A stretch of DNA of 48,502 nucleotides, from NCBI RefSeq assembly GCF_002632875.1, contig NZ_NJCX01000026.1:1-48502 (forward strand). The letters run 5' to 3'. A program made the translations under genes and the position numbers. The number at the start of each line of letters is the position of its first letter. The stretch's first letter is position 1. Source of the stretch: Xenorhabdus kozodoii. GTDB lineage: Bacteria > Pseudomonadota > Gammaproteobacteria > Enterobacterales > Enterobacteriaceae. The notes beneath the pieces are model-generated. The model made no database searches. It was not told the DNA's origin and saw only the letters and a list, made by a program, of their open reading frames with translations. This document shows positions 1 to 7,870 of this stretch, piece after piece.

Positions 1-245
1 TAGATAATGCGCGTATTCACCATGGGATCGAGAAAAAAATAGAACGTCGCGGGTTACAGGAGCACAACCTGTTTTTACTTTACCTTCCCACCTACAGCCC
101 AGAGCTGAATCTGATTGAAATCGTCTGGAGACAGGCCAAATACCACTGGCGACGGTTTATCACCTGGACGCAGGAAACCATGGACTATGAGCTAAATACG
201 CTATTGGCAGGTTATGGCGACAAATTTGCAATTAATTTCTCTTGA
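1..245 (+). mobile_element. IS630-family transposase, C-terminal part (window-truncated)
   Basis: An open frame from base 3 to a TGA at 243-245 gives 80 residues of the C-terminal end of an IS630-type DDE transposase. It starts inside the second-aspartate motif (DNARIHH) and contains the conserved YSPELNLIEIVWRQAK segment, whose glutamate (in NLIE) is the third catalytic acid of the family. The 5' part lies outside the window, so whether the element is intact cannot be judged. No clear terminal inverted repeat was identified after the stop. In E. coli, ldtD (ycbB) and mukB lie upstream of ycbK, so the IS marks a break in that order. Confidence 0.9.
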
Positions 246-558
246 GGACTTATTAATAAATGTACTAATGTGTTCACTCTGTATTTCACTCTTAATGGAT
301 ATTCTGGCTGCGGATAGATTTCTATGATGCATATGTAAGACCTCTGTCAACAATTCGGAGTTGTTAAAATTCAAGCTATATTGAATATAGTTTGAATTAT
401 GTTAGGTAGATCACAATATTAAGATGATGAATTTACAGTAACATACAAAGTAATTGAAACTACTTTTTGTTTTATGATGTCTTATTAATCGGAAAAGTGA
501 AATTATGAATGAGTTTAGACAATATTAATGCATTAAAGAATAGCAGGGCATATTAACT
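246..558. other. AT-rich intergenic region between IS630 and ycbK
   Basis: No credible gene is seen in these 313 bases. The stretch is AT-rich and contains a strong inverted repeat at 368-398 (listed separately). It must also carry the ycbK promoter, which I could not assign. The right end of the IS element may lie in its first part. Confidence 0.6.
368..398. repeat. 14-bp inverted repeat (hairpin) upstream of ycbK
   Basis: Two 14-base arms (AATTCAAGCTATAT and ATATAGTTTGAATT) are separated by TGA. They are complementary except for one G/T position, which can still pair in RNA. There is no following T run, so a simple intrinsic terminator is unlikely. A protein-binding dyad or an IS-associated end remains possible. 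Confidence 0.6.
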
Positions 559-1107
559 ATGAATAACATTGACCACAATCGCCGAAAGTGGCTCGGCATA
601 AGTGTGGCCGCATTGGGGTTAAGTTTATTACCCCAATCGGTTTTAGCTGCACTGACAACATCACGTCCCCGAATTTTACGCTTCAATAATTTGCATACCG
701 GAGAAACACTCAAAGCTGAATTCTTTGATGGCCATCGGTATAATAAATCTGAATTAGCCCGCCTGAATTACTTATTTCGCGATTTTCGTCAAAATAAAGT
801 TACAACCATTGACCCGAAATTATTTGATCAAATTTATTTATTGCAAATTATGATGGGAATAAATAAGCCTGTTCAATTAGTTTCTGGTTATCGTTCTCTG
901 GTGACAAATAATATGTTGCGCCACGCCAGTGGTGGGGTGGCAAAACACAGTTACCATACCCGTGGGCAAGCCATGGATTTCCATATTGATGGCATTCAGC
1001 TCGCTCATATTCGTAAGGCCGCATTGAGAATGCGGGCAGGGGGCGTAGGGTTTTATCCAAAGAGTAATTTTATTCATATTGATACAGGCCCGGTCAGGAC
1101 ATGGTAA
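559..1107 (+). CDS. ycbK: YcbK family murein-hydrolase-like protein (M15/DUF882), Tat-exported
   Basis: This 182-residue protein has the same length as E. coli YcbK. The N-terminus shows a twin-arginine signal (NRRKWLG at residues 7-13, then a hydrophobic stretch ending in SVLA), so export folded through Tat to the periplasm is expected. The rest is the DUF882/peptidase M15 fold with zinc-ligand motifs HTRGQAMDFHID and, near the C-terminus, FIHIDTGPVRTW. The family is related to D-Ala-D-Ala carboxypeptidases acting on peptidoglycan; the exact substrate of YcbK is not established. It lies 43 bases before the ycbL/gloC gene on the same strand, as in E. coli, and is probably co-transcribed with it. 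Confidence 0.93.
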   Translation: MNNIDHNRRKWLGISVAALGLSLLPQSVLAALTTSRPRILRFNNLHTGETLKAEFFDGHRYNKSELARLNYLFRDFRQNKVTTIDPKLFDQIYLLQIMMGINKPVQLVSGYRSLVTNNMLRHASGGVAKHSYHTRGQAMDFHIDGIQLAHIRKAALRMRAGGVGFYPKSNFIHIDTGPVRTW

Positions 1108-1150
1108 TCTTATTACCGATTGAGTCTTGATTGTGGAGTGAAACAGTATA

Positions 1151-1783
1151 ATGAAATACCATATTATCCCCGTCACGAGGGCGATGCAAAATTGCACATT
1201 AATTTGGTGTGAAGAAACTCAGGAAACAGCAATTGTTGATCCTGGTGGTAATGCCGAACAACTTATTGCTGAGATAGAGCGCCGTGGGTTGAAACTGACC
1301 CAAATTTTGCTGACGCATGGTCACTATGATCATGTTGGCGCCACTGTTGAAGTTGCTAAGCATTTTAATGTGCCGGTTTACGGGCCACACAAGGAAGATG
1401 CTTTTTGGATAGAGGGCTTGGAAATTCAATGCCAAATGTTTGGTGTTGAACCCTGTCCCTCTTTTACCCCCGATCGTTGGCTAGATGAGGGGGATATACT
1501 GAAAATCGGCAGTGTTGAACTCTCTGTTTTGCATTGTCCGGGGCATACACCGGGGCATATCGTTCTTGCCAACCATACCGATAAGATCATCTCAATGGGA
1601 GATGTGTTGTTTAAGGGCAGTATTGGCCGTACTGATTTTCCAGGTGGGGATCAGGATGAGTTAATTCAATCCATTAAGGAAAAGGTATTGCCATTGGGGG
1701 ACGAGTACCAATTCATACCGGGCCACGGTCCAATGTCAACATTGGGTTATGAACGGGAAACAAACCCATTCTTGCAGGATTAA
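1151..1783 (+). CDS. gloC: Hydroxyacylglutathione hydrolase GloC (YcbL), type II glyoxalase
   Basis: This is a 210-residue metallo-beta-lactamase-fold hydrolase. The metal-binding signature THGHYDHVG occupies residues 55-63 (His56, His58, Asp60, His61), with further metal-ligand regions at CPGHTPGH, the GDVLF aspartate and FIPGHGP. Length and sequence match E. coli YcbL, a short glyoxalase II that hydrolyses S-lactoylglutathione and lacks the C-terminal helical domain of classic GloB. It follows ycbK on the same strand and is followed by a hairpin terminator shared with the convergent aspC. A methylglyoxal synthase (mgsA) lies at the other end of the window, so both ends of methylglyoxal metabolism are present. 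Confidence 0.95.
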   Translation: MKYHIIPVTRAMQNCTLIWCEETQETAIVDPGGNAEQLIAEIERRGLKLTQILLTHGHYDHVGATVEVAKHFNVPVYGPHKEDAFWIEGLEIQCQMFGVEPCPSFTPDRWLDEGDILKIGSVELSVLHCPGHTPGHIVLANHTDKIISMGDVLFKGSIGRTDFPGGDQDELIQSIKEKVLPLGDEYQFIPGHGPMSTLGYERETNPFLQD

Positions 1784-1814
1784 TTGTTCTCGTAAGAATA
1801 GCTGTGAAAAAGAT

Positions 1815-1839
1815 AAAAGCCGCTTTGTCAGCGGCTTTT
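1815..1839. terminator. Bidirectional intrinsic terminator, gloC/aspC
   Basis: The arms AAAAGCCGC and GCGGCTTTT form a perfect 9-bp stem around a 7-base loop, with A and T tracts on either side. It therefore can end both the plus-strand ycbK-gloC transcript and the minus-strand aspC transcript. Confidence 0.9.
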
Positions 1840-1856
1840 CAGAAAATCAGGCGTGA

Positions 1857-3047
1857 TTAGAGTACTGCAACGATAGCTTCACACAGGGGAACCATATTCT
1901 CCAGTGTCAAGCCCGCAACGTTGATACGACCAGAGCTCACCGCGTAAACACCGTATTCATCCCGCAGACGATCAACTTGTTCTTTCGTCAAACCGCTGAA
2001 TGAGAACATACCATTTTGAGCGCAAATAAAGCTAAAGTCTTGCTTCGCACCTTTTTCTTGTAAGGTGTTCACAAACAGTTGGCGCATACGCTTAATGCGT
2101 TCACGCATTGTTGCCAATTCCTGAATCCATTCTGCTTTCAGATCATCATTGGACAGAATAGTCGTCACAACAGAAGCACCGTGCGCCGGTGGGTTAGAGT
2201 AGTTGGTGCGCACAATGGATTTTGCCTGGCTGAATGCTTTTTCTGCGGTATCGCTGTCTGTTGCAACGATGGTGCAAGCACCAACACGTTCATTGTACAG
2301 GCCAAAGTTTTTGGAATAAGAGCTGGCAACGATCAGTTCATTGTGGTTTCGGGTAAAGATACGCAGGCCTTCCGCATCTTCATCCAATCCCTTGGCAAAA
2401 CCTTGGTAAGCAAAATCGAACACAGGCAGCCAGCCGTTTGCCGCAGATAAATCTGCCAGTTTCTGCCACTGTTCAGTAGTGGGATCAATACCCGTTGGGT
2501 TATGGCAGCAACCGTGCAGTAGAACGACATCACCTGCTTGTGCCTCAGATAAACTTGCCAGCATTCCCTCGAAATCCAAGGCATGCTTTTCTGCGTTGTA
2601 ATAGTTATATTCGCGGATCTCCAAGCCAGCGCTGGCGAAAACACCTTTGTGGTTTGGCCAGGTTGGGTTGCTGATCCAGACACGTTTTGCATTGGTCTGT
2701 TTGGCAATAAAGTCGGCGGCAATGCGCAGTGCGCCGGTTCCACCTGGGCTTTGTACAGTACGGGCGCGTTTGTCCGTGACAATCGGGCTGGTGTTGCCAA
2801 AAAGCAGTTCCTGAGTGACACGACCAAATTCAGGTAATCCACTAATGGCCAGATAATTTTTGGTCGTTTCGTTTTCCAGCAGGAATTTCTCTGCTTTTTT
2901 AACAGTCGTTAATACAGGGGTTTTACCTGTTTCGTCTTTGTAGACGCCGATACCTAAGTTAATTTTATTTTCACGAGGATCAGCTTTAAAGCTGTCCGCT
3001 AAACCAAGAATAGGGTCGGCAGGCGCTGCTGTGATTTTTTCAAACAT
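1857..3047 (-). CDS. aspC: Aspartate aminotransferase (class I/II, PLP)
   Basis: The protein has 396 residues, the same as E. coli AspC. It converts L-aspartate and 2-oxoglutarate to oxaloacetate and glutamate in the cytoplasm. The start [18 protein letters not shown], the [13 protein letters not shown] motif, and the PLP-binding lysine in [15 protein letters not shown] are family hallmarks. C-terminal [10 protein letters not shown] holds the conserved carboxylate-binding arginine. It is a single gene on the minus strand, downstream of the porin gene as in E. coli, and separated from it by a terminator. Confidence 0.97.
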   Translation of the reverse strand: MFEKITAAPADPILGLADSFKADPRENKINLGIGVYKDETGKTPVLTTVKKAEKFLLENETTKNYLAISGLPEFGRVTQELLFGNTSPIVTDKRARTVQSPGGTGALRIAADFIAKQTNAKRVWISNPTWPNHKGVFASAGLEIREYNYYNAEKHALDFEGMLASLSEAQAGDVVLLHGCCHNPTGIDPTTEQWQKLADLSAANGWLPVFDFAYQGFAKGLDEDAEGLRIFTRNHNELIVASSYSKNFGLYNERVGACTIVATDSDTAEKAFSQAKSIVRTNYSNPPAHGASVVTTILSNDDLKAEWIQELATMRERIKRMRQLFVNTLQEKGAKQDFSFICAQNGMFSFSGLTKEQVDRLRDEYGVYAVSSGRINVAGLTLENMVPLCEAIVAVL

Positions 3048-3215
3048 TTTTTTGATTCCAAGACTCGGAGAGTTAAGCCCAAAATAAATGATACGCTGCT
3101 CAGGGTAACCTTAAGGGATCGATTTGCCAACCACTTGTCGCAAAAAGAATAAAATCTTGTGAAGTGGTTTACGGAGTGAAAAAAAGAACCTGAAAAAACA
3201 GATAAGTAAGATGCA

Positions 3216-3241
3216 AAAAGCAGCGCCGGAGCGCTGCTTTT
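3216..3241 (-). terminator. Intrinsic terminator of the porin gene
   Basis: A perfect 11-bp stem (AAAAGCAGCGC / GCGCTGCTTTT) with a CGGA loop lies about 48 bases beyond the porin stop codon. On the minus strand it ends in a T run, giving efficient termination before aspC. Confidence 0.9.
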
Positions 3242-3288
3242 CTAAGATAGACTGATTAGCTTTTCGCTAAACCGTTTATCAACAGTCA

Positions 3289-4398
3289 TTAGAACTGATA
3301 AGTCAGGCCAACACCGAATACGTTGCGAGCGTTTGCGTCTACACCTTCGTTTTTGTCCAACAGGTTGATTTTGTAATCAACATAGGTAGACAGGTTTTTG
3401 TTAAAGTAGTAGTAAGTCCCTACAGAAACGTATTTAACCAGATCAGCGCTGTAGCGTTCTTCACCTTCACCCAGATCTTTGCCTTTAGATTGAACATAAG
3501 CCAGAGATGGTTTCAGGCCCAGGTCAGAGAACAGGTATTGTGCAACCACTTCAAAGTTCTGAGTTTTATTAGCAGTAGCAGTAAGGGAGGAGGTGGCGCT
3601 CTCCTCTTTAAAGTCAGCAGAAGTCAGATTACGGGTTTCGCCGTACATTGCTGCCAGGTATACGTTGTTCGCATCGTATTTAGCACCGATGTTCCATGCT
3701 TCAGCACGTTTACCGTGAGCAACAGCATTATTCCATTCACCGTTTGCACGAGTAGAGTTAGCGTAAGAAGCACCAACAGTGAAACCGTAACCTACGTTAT
3801 AAGTGGTCGCCAAACCGTAGCCATCGCCATTTGCTGTAGCGCCGCTACGTTTATTTTTGGTGCGCTCGCTGTTTTGACCTTGGTATTGCACGGCAAAGCC
3901 CAAGCCATCAACCAGACCGAAGAAGTCAGTGTTACGGTAAGTCAACAGGCCAGTAGCACGACCGGTCATGTAGTTATCAGTTTTAGCCATGGAGTCAGCA
4001 CCGAAGATTGGCAGCACGTCAGTCCATGCGTTGATATCGTAGTTGACGCCGTAGTTACGACCGTAATCCAGTGAACCGTAGTTAGCGAATTTCAGACCCG
4101 CGAAAGCCAGACGAGTTTTAGTCTCTTGCCCACCTTCGATGCCGTTAGCATTCAGGTTGTATTCCCAACGACCGAAACCAGTCAGTTGATCATTAATCTG
4201 AGTTTCGCCTTTGATGCCGATACGTGCGTAAGAAGCATCGCCATCTTCGCCGCTTCTTTTATCAGCGATCTGGTGACGAACGTCTACTTTACCGTACAGA
4301 TCCAGTTTGTTGCCATCTTTGTTAAAAATTTCAGCTGCGTTTGCTGTACCAGCAACCAGCAGAGCTGGAATGACCACTGCAAGAATATTGCGTTTCAT
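3289..4398 (-). CDS. ompF: General porin of the OmpF/OmpC class (OpnP-like)
   Basis: This is a trimeric outer-membrane diffusion porin of about 369 residues. The ATG at 4396-4398 (MKRNILAVV) is preferred over an upstream in-frame start because it opens a normal Sec signal peptide ending in GTANA, followed by mature [18 protein letters not shown], and because a GAGGG Shine-Dalgarno precedes it. The protein ends in a phenylalanine strand (GVGLTYQF), the BAM recognition signal. Its place between asnS and aspC is that of ompF, and it resembles the Xenorhabdus porin OpnP. Three tandem OmpR-like sites lie upstream, so EnvZ/OmpR control is expected. Confidence 0.95.
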   Translation of the reverse strand: MKRNILAVVIPALLVAGTANAAEIFNKDGNKLDLYGKVDVRHQIADKRSGEDGDASYARIGIKGETQINDQLTGFGRWEYNLNANGIEGGQETKTRLAFAGLKFANYGSLDYGRNYGVNYDINAWTDVLPIFGADSMAKTDNYMTGRATGLLTYRNTDFFGLVDGLGFAVQYQGQNSERTKNKRSGATANGDGYGLATTYNVGYGFTVGASYANSTRANGEWNNAVAHGKRAEAWNIGAKYDANNVYLAAMYGETRNLTSADFKEESATSSLTATANKTQNFEVVAQYLFSDLGLKPSLAYVQSKGKDLGEGEERYSADLVKYVSVGTYYYFNKNLSTYVDYKINLLDKNEGVDANARNVFGVGLTYQF

Positions 4399-4541
4399 TA
4401 TTATTACCCTCATTGGTGTTATCTAGACACCTGCCACTGCCAGAAATAGAACACTAAAAAAATTTGGAACTATTTTTGACTATCGAGTGTCTTATTAGTC
4501 GGCGACCAGTGTTCCATTGGTAATGAATTTTATCTACCGGC

Positions 4542-4602
4542 AAAATGCTACAAAAGTGCAAAATCGGTAACAAAGTGAAAATAGATGTTTCAAGATGTAA
4601 AT
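4542..4602 (-). promoter_or_regulatory. Three tandem OmpR-like boxes upstream of the porin gene
   Basis: Read on the minus strand, three roughly 20-base segments follow each other without gaps. They are ATTTACATCTTGAAACATCT (4583-4602), TTTTCACTTTGTTACCGATT (4562-4581) and TTTGCACTTTTGTAGCATTT (4542-4561). Each matches the OmpR pattern of an AC-containing half site and a GTAAC/GAAAC-like half site. The layout equals the F1-F2-F3 array of E. coli ompF. Site identity is inferred from pattern only. Confidence 0.7.
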
Positions 4603-4642
4603 TTCAGGGAACTTTTTTAGTGTGCTTTTCGCCATAAAATAA

Positions 4643-4668
4643 AAAAAGCCAACTTTCGTTGGCTTTTT
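4643..4668 (-). terminator. Intrinsic terminator of asnS
   Basis: The stem AAAAAGCCAAC / GTTGGCTTTTT with a TTTC loop lies about 39 bases past the asnS stop. It ends in a T run on the minus strand. Confidence 0.9.
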
Positions 4669-4706
4669 ACGGGATTGATTTTTAGCTCGTTTATTGAGCT
4701 GATTCA

Positions 4707-6107
4707 TTAGAAACTTGCGTTTCTTGGTGTCCGTGGGAAGGGGATTACATCACGAACGTTGGAAACGCCGGTGACATAAGCGACTAAACGTTCGAAGCCC
4801 AAACCGAAACCGGCATGCGGTACAGTGCCGTAACGACGCAGGTCACGATACCACCAGTAATCTTCTTTATTCAGCCCCATCTCTTCCATACGCTGATCCA
4901 GCCTATCCAGACGCTCTTCACGCTGAGAACCCCCGATGATTTCACCGATACCCGGCGCTAACACGTCCATTGCTGCAACGGTTTTGCCATCTTCATTCAT
5001 GCGCATATAGAAGGCTTTAATATCTTTTGGATAGTTTTTCATGATCACTGGCGCTTGAAAATGTTTCTCTGCCAGATAACGCTCATGCTCTGAGGACAAA
5101 TCCACGCCCCAGAAAACCGGATTTTCAAATGCCTGCCCACAATTTTCCAGAATTTCAATGGCATCGGTGTAATCCAACTGAACGAACTCTGAATCAACAA
5201 ATTTTTCCAGACGAGTGATAACTTCACTATCAACACGCTCTGCAAAGAAAGCCAGATCATCAGCGCGTTCTTCCAATGCTGCCTTGAAAACATATTTCAG
5301 CATCTCTTCGGAAAGTTTAGCGATGTCATTCAGGTCAGCAAAAGCCACTTCGGGTTCAACCATCCAAAACTCGGCCAGATGACGGCTGGTATTGGAGTTT
5401 TCTGCACGAAACGTTGGGCCGAAGGTATAGATTTTGCTCAAGGCACAGGCATAGGCTTCGCCATTTAACTGGCCGGATACCGTCAGAAAAGCCTCACGAC
5501 CAAAGAAATCCTGACTGAAATCCACTTCGCCTTTGTCTGTGCGTGGCAGGTTTTGCAGATCCAAAGTGGAAACGCGGAACATTTCGCCGGCACCTTCTGT
5601 ATCGGATGCGGTGATCAGCGGGGAAGAGACCCAGAAGAAGCCTTTTTCATGGAAGAAGCGATGCAGGGCTTGAGCCAGTGTATGGCGAACACGAGCCACG
5701 GCGCCGATCAAATTGGTGCGTGGACGAAGGTGTGCCACTTCACGCAGATATTCAATACTGTGGCGTTTAGCTGCCATTGGATAAGTATCAGGATCATCAA
5801 CCATGCCAACGATCACAATGTTCGTGGCTTGCAATTCAAAATCCTGCCCCTTACCTTGAGATTCCACCACCGTACCCGTAATTTCAACAGAACATCCCGT
5901 GGTTAAATGTAATACTTCATCCTGATAATTGGGTAAATTATTATTAACGACGGCCTGTAATGGATTAAAGCAGGAACCGTCATAGACGGCGAGGAATGAG
6001 ATGCCAGCTTTAGAATCTCTCCTTGTACGTATCCAACCGCGAACGGTGACTTCACTGCCAACCGCAACACGGCCTTGCAGTACATCGACCACAGGCGCTA
6101 CGCTCAT
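4707..6107 (-). CDS. asnS: Asparaginyl-tRNA synthetase (class IIb)
   Basis: The protein has 466 residues, the full E. coli length. An N-terminal OB-fold anticodon-binding domain (about residues 1-105, starting [20 protein letters not shown]) is followed by the class II catalytic core. Motif 2 is [21 protein letters not shown] and motif 3 is [15 protein letters not shown]. It charges tRNA-Asn with asparagine. It is monocistronic between pncB and the porin gene, as in E. coli, with its own terminator. Confidence 0.98.
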   Translation of the reverse strand: MSVAPVVDVLQGRVAVGSEVTVRGWIRTRRDSKAGISFLAVYDGSCFNPLQAVVNNNLPNYQDEVLHLTTGCSVEITGTVVESQGKGQDFELQATNIVIVGMVDDPDTYPMAAKRHSIEYLREVAHLRPRTNLIGAVARVRHTLAQALHRFFHEKGFFWVSSPLITASDTEGAGEMFRVSTLDLQNLPRTDKGEVDFSQDFFGREAFLTVSGQLNGEAYACALSKIYTFGPTFRAENSNTSRHLAEFWMVEPEVAFADLNDIAKLSEEMLKYVFKAALEERADDLAFFAERVDSEVITRLEKFVDSEFVQLDYTDAIEILENCGQAFENPVFWGVDLSSEHERYLAEKHFQAPVIMKNYPKDIKAFYMRMNEDGKTVAAMDVLAPGIGEIIGGSQREERLDRLDQRMEEMGLNKEDYWWYRDLRRYGTVPHAGFGLGFERLVAYVTGVSNVRDVIPFPRTPRNASF

Positions 6108-6271
6108 AAATTTCTCTCTTTTTTATATATAGTGGGTTAATAACGGGATAGATTTTTACCAAATACTCCTGAATTCAGGAGTAGATCCCCTATCTTACTT
6201 GCCATCTCTCAGGAAACAAGTGGAAATTGCGGGTGTTAATGCGGAAAAGGAGGGAAAAGGGGTTTTTTATT

Positions 6272-6300
6272 TGCGTAACCCGCATAAAGCCGGTTACGCA
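6272..6300. repeat. 9-bp inverted repeat between asnS and pncB
   Basis: The arms TGCGTAACC and GGTTACGCA pair perfectly around an 11-base loop just past the pncB stop. On the minus strand no T run follows, so it may be a stabilising 3' hairpin of the pncB mRNA rather than a strong terminator. Confidence 0.5.
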
Positions 6301-6330
6301 GAAGATATTTAGCCAGGTTATGCCGTTTTT

Positions 6331-7545
6331 CTATACCGCTTTCTCTATATAAGGAATATCGAATGCCTGGCGTAACTTATTGACAAATTCATCATCTTCA
6401 CAGATGGTTTTGCCGGGGCTATCCGAAAGTTTTGCCACGGGTTTGCCATTGCATTCGACCAGTTTGATAACAATATTGAGTGGCCTTATGCCCGGAATAT
6501 TGCAGGTCAATCGTGTGCCAATACCAAAAACCACATTAATTCTCTTATGGAAATGCTGATACAGTGCCAATGCTTTTTGTAGATCCAGGCTGTCAGAGAA
6601 CACCAATGTTTTTGTCATTGGGTTGATATCCAGTGATTGGTAATGAGCGATGGCTTTTTCCCCCCATTCGATAGGATCACCGGAGTCATGGCGCAGACCT
6701 TGGTAAGCCGTTGCTAATGGTTTGTCAAAATCCCGCAAAAAAGCATCCATCGTGATGCAATCCGTCAAGGCGATGCCCAACTGGTTTGGGTATTCATTGA
6801 GCCAGGTTTGCAGCGCAGCCCTCTGGCTATTGGCCAGCTCCGGGCTAATTTGTTGGTGAGCCTGGAACCATTCATGGGCTTGTGTACCGAGAGGTGAAAG
6901 ATCAAGCTGTTCGGCCAGTTGATAATTGCTGGTCCCGATCAAATAAGGGAAGCTATTTTTCAATTCATTGATAATGGCATATTGCACTGCGTGTGAAAAA
7001 CGCCGGCGAGTACCAAAATCCATTAACTTAAAACCGGATAGGTCGATATTTTTTTCCGCGGCGTCTTGATAAAACAATTCGACCAATTTTCTCAATTGAA
7101 TAACGGCATCTTCGGGCGTTATTTCAGGTGAGCGATGACGATGAACCAATTCGCTGATCAACGCAAGCAGAGGCACTTCCCATAAGATAACTTCGCGCCA
7201 TAAACCGGAAATACGGATGGCTAATTGCCCTTCATGGGTAACAGAAACGTCTACTTGTTTAGGATTAAAGCGGAATGTCTTGCACCAGTTAAGGTAATCC
7301 TCTTTAAAGAACGGGAGGCGGGAAAGATAATCGACTTCACGTTCTGTCAATGTTAAGTCTGCCATCATGTCAATTTGATGACGTAATGGCTCGGCGTATT
7401 CTCCGAGCAGCTCGTCACCACGGCAACGAAATTCTGCAACAACAGGAATATCGTTGTAATGGTGGTACACTGCTTGCTGCATGTGAAACTTATAGGCATC
7501 AGTATCAAGCAGCGATTTGATAATCGGGGTAGCGTCTAAAGTCAT
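6331..7545 (-). CDS. pncB: Nicotinate phosphoribosyltransferase
   Basis: This 404-residue enzyme of the NAD salvage (Preiss-Handler) pathway makes nicotinate mononucleotide from nicotinate and PRPP with ATP hydrolysis. Family signatures include [19 protein letters not shown] at the N-terminus, [15 protein letters not shown] in the middle, [15 protein letters not shown], and GIGTRLTCN near the phosphate-binding end. The size agrees with E. coli PncB (400). It is transcribed divergently from pepN, as in E. coli. I searched the upstream region for a NadR-type palindrome and did not find a convincing one. Confidence 0.97.
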   Translation of the reverse strand: MTLDATPIIKSLLDTDAYKFHMQQAVYHHYNDIPVVAEFRCRGDELLGEYAEPLRHQIDMMADLTLTEREVDYLSRLPFFKEDYLNWCKTFRFNPKQVDVSVTHEGQLAIRISGLWREVILWEVPLLALISELVHRHRSPEITPEDAVIQLRKLVELFYQDAAEKNIDLSGFKLMDFGTRRRFSHAVQYAIINELKNSFPYLIGTSNYQLAEQLDLSPLGTQAHEWFQAHQQISPELANSQRAALQTWLNEYPNQLGIALTDCITMDAFLRDFDKPLATAYQGLRHDSGDPIEWGEKAIAHYQSLDINPMTKTLVFSDSLDLQKALALYQHFHKRINVVFGIGTRLTCNIPGIRPLNIVIKLVECNGKPVAKLSDSPGKTICEDDEFVNKLRQAFDIPYIEKAV

Positions 7546-7870
7546 GGCGCGTCAGGCATCCTCGCGGAGCATATTCGTGTCAGCTAAATCGATAAAGTCG
7601 GGAGAGTATACCGTGATTATTGGGTTATTAAAGCGATATAACTGCATATATTTTCCCGAATCTAAAGATAAGGTTAATCCATTTATAGATAATATCATGT
7701 TAAATGAGATATGAGATGACAATTCGCACGAAAGCACTAATATATCGATCACATCACTTATACCTTTATTTAATAAGTTATTAACATCTAAAAAAGAAAC
7801 TTATTGATTGAAAGGACAGTTTCTCTATGGCAGCGTTTATGCTTGTTAAAAATAATGGAAAAGGTTCCCT
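7546..7870. other. Divergent promoter region pncB/pepN
   Basis: This AT-rich 325-base gap contains no credible gene. It must hold both the minus-strand pncB promoter and the plus-strand pepN promoter. I see no diagnostic operator or terminator in it. Confidence 0.5.

Larger units (their letters stand above)
4399..4706. other. Intergenic region between porin gene and asnS
   Basis: The 308 bases hold no gene. They contain the porin leader (about 120 bases), its promoter and OmpR sites (4542-4602), and the asnS terminator (4643-4668). A probable -10 element on the minus strand is TAAAAT around 4527-4532, just downstream of the OmpR boxes. Confidence 0.7.

Noticed and set aside
2079-2450. Long antisense frame inside aspC (and similar ones inside the porin, asnS, pepN and ompA genes)
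   Set aside because: They are mirror frames of strongly conserved genes, without ribosome-binding sites or recognisable products.
6272-6300. Hairpin after pncB as a strong intrinsic terminator
   Set aside because: The stem is perfect but is followed by A-rich, not T-rich, sequence on the pncB strand.
7546-7870. NadR operator upstream of pncB
   Set aside because: No TGTTTA-N6-TAAACA-like palindrome could be found in the gap.
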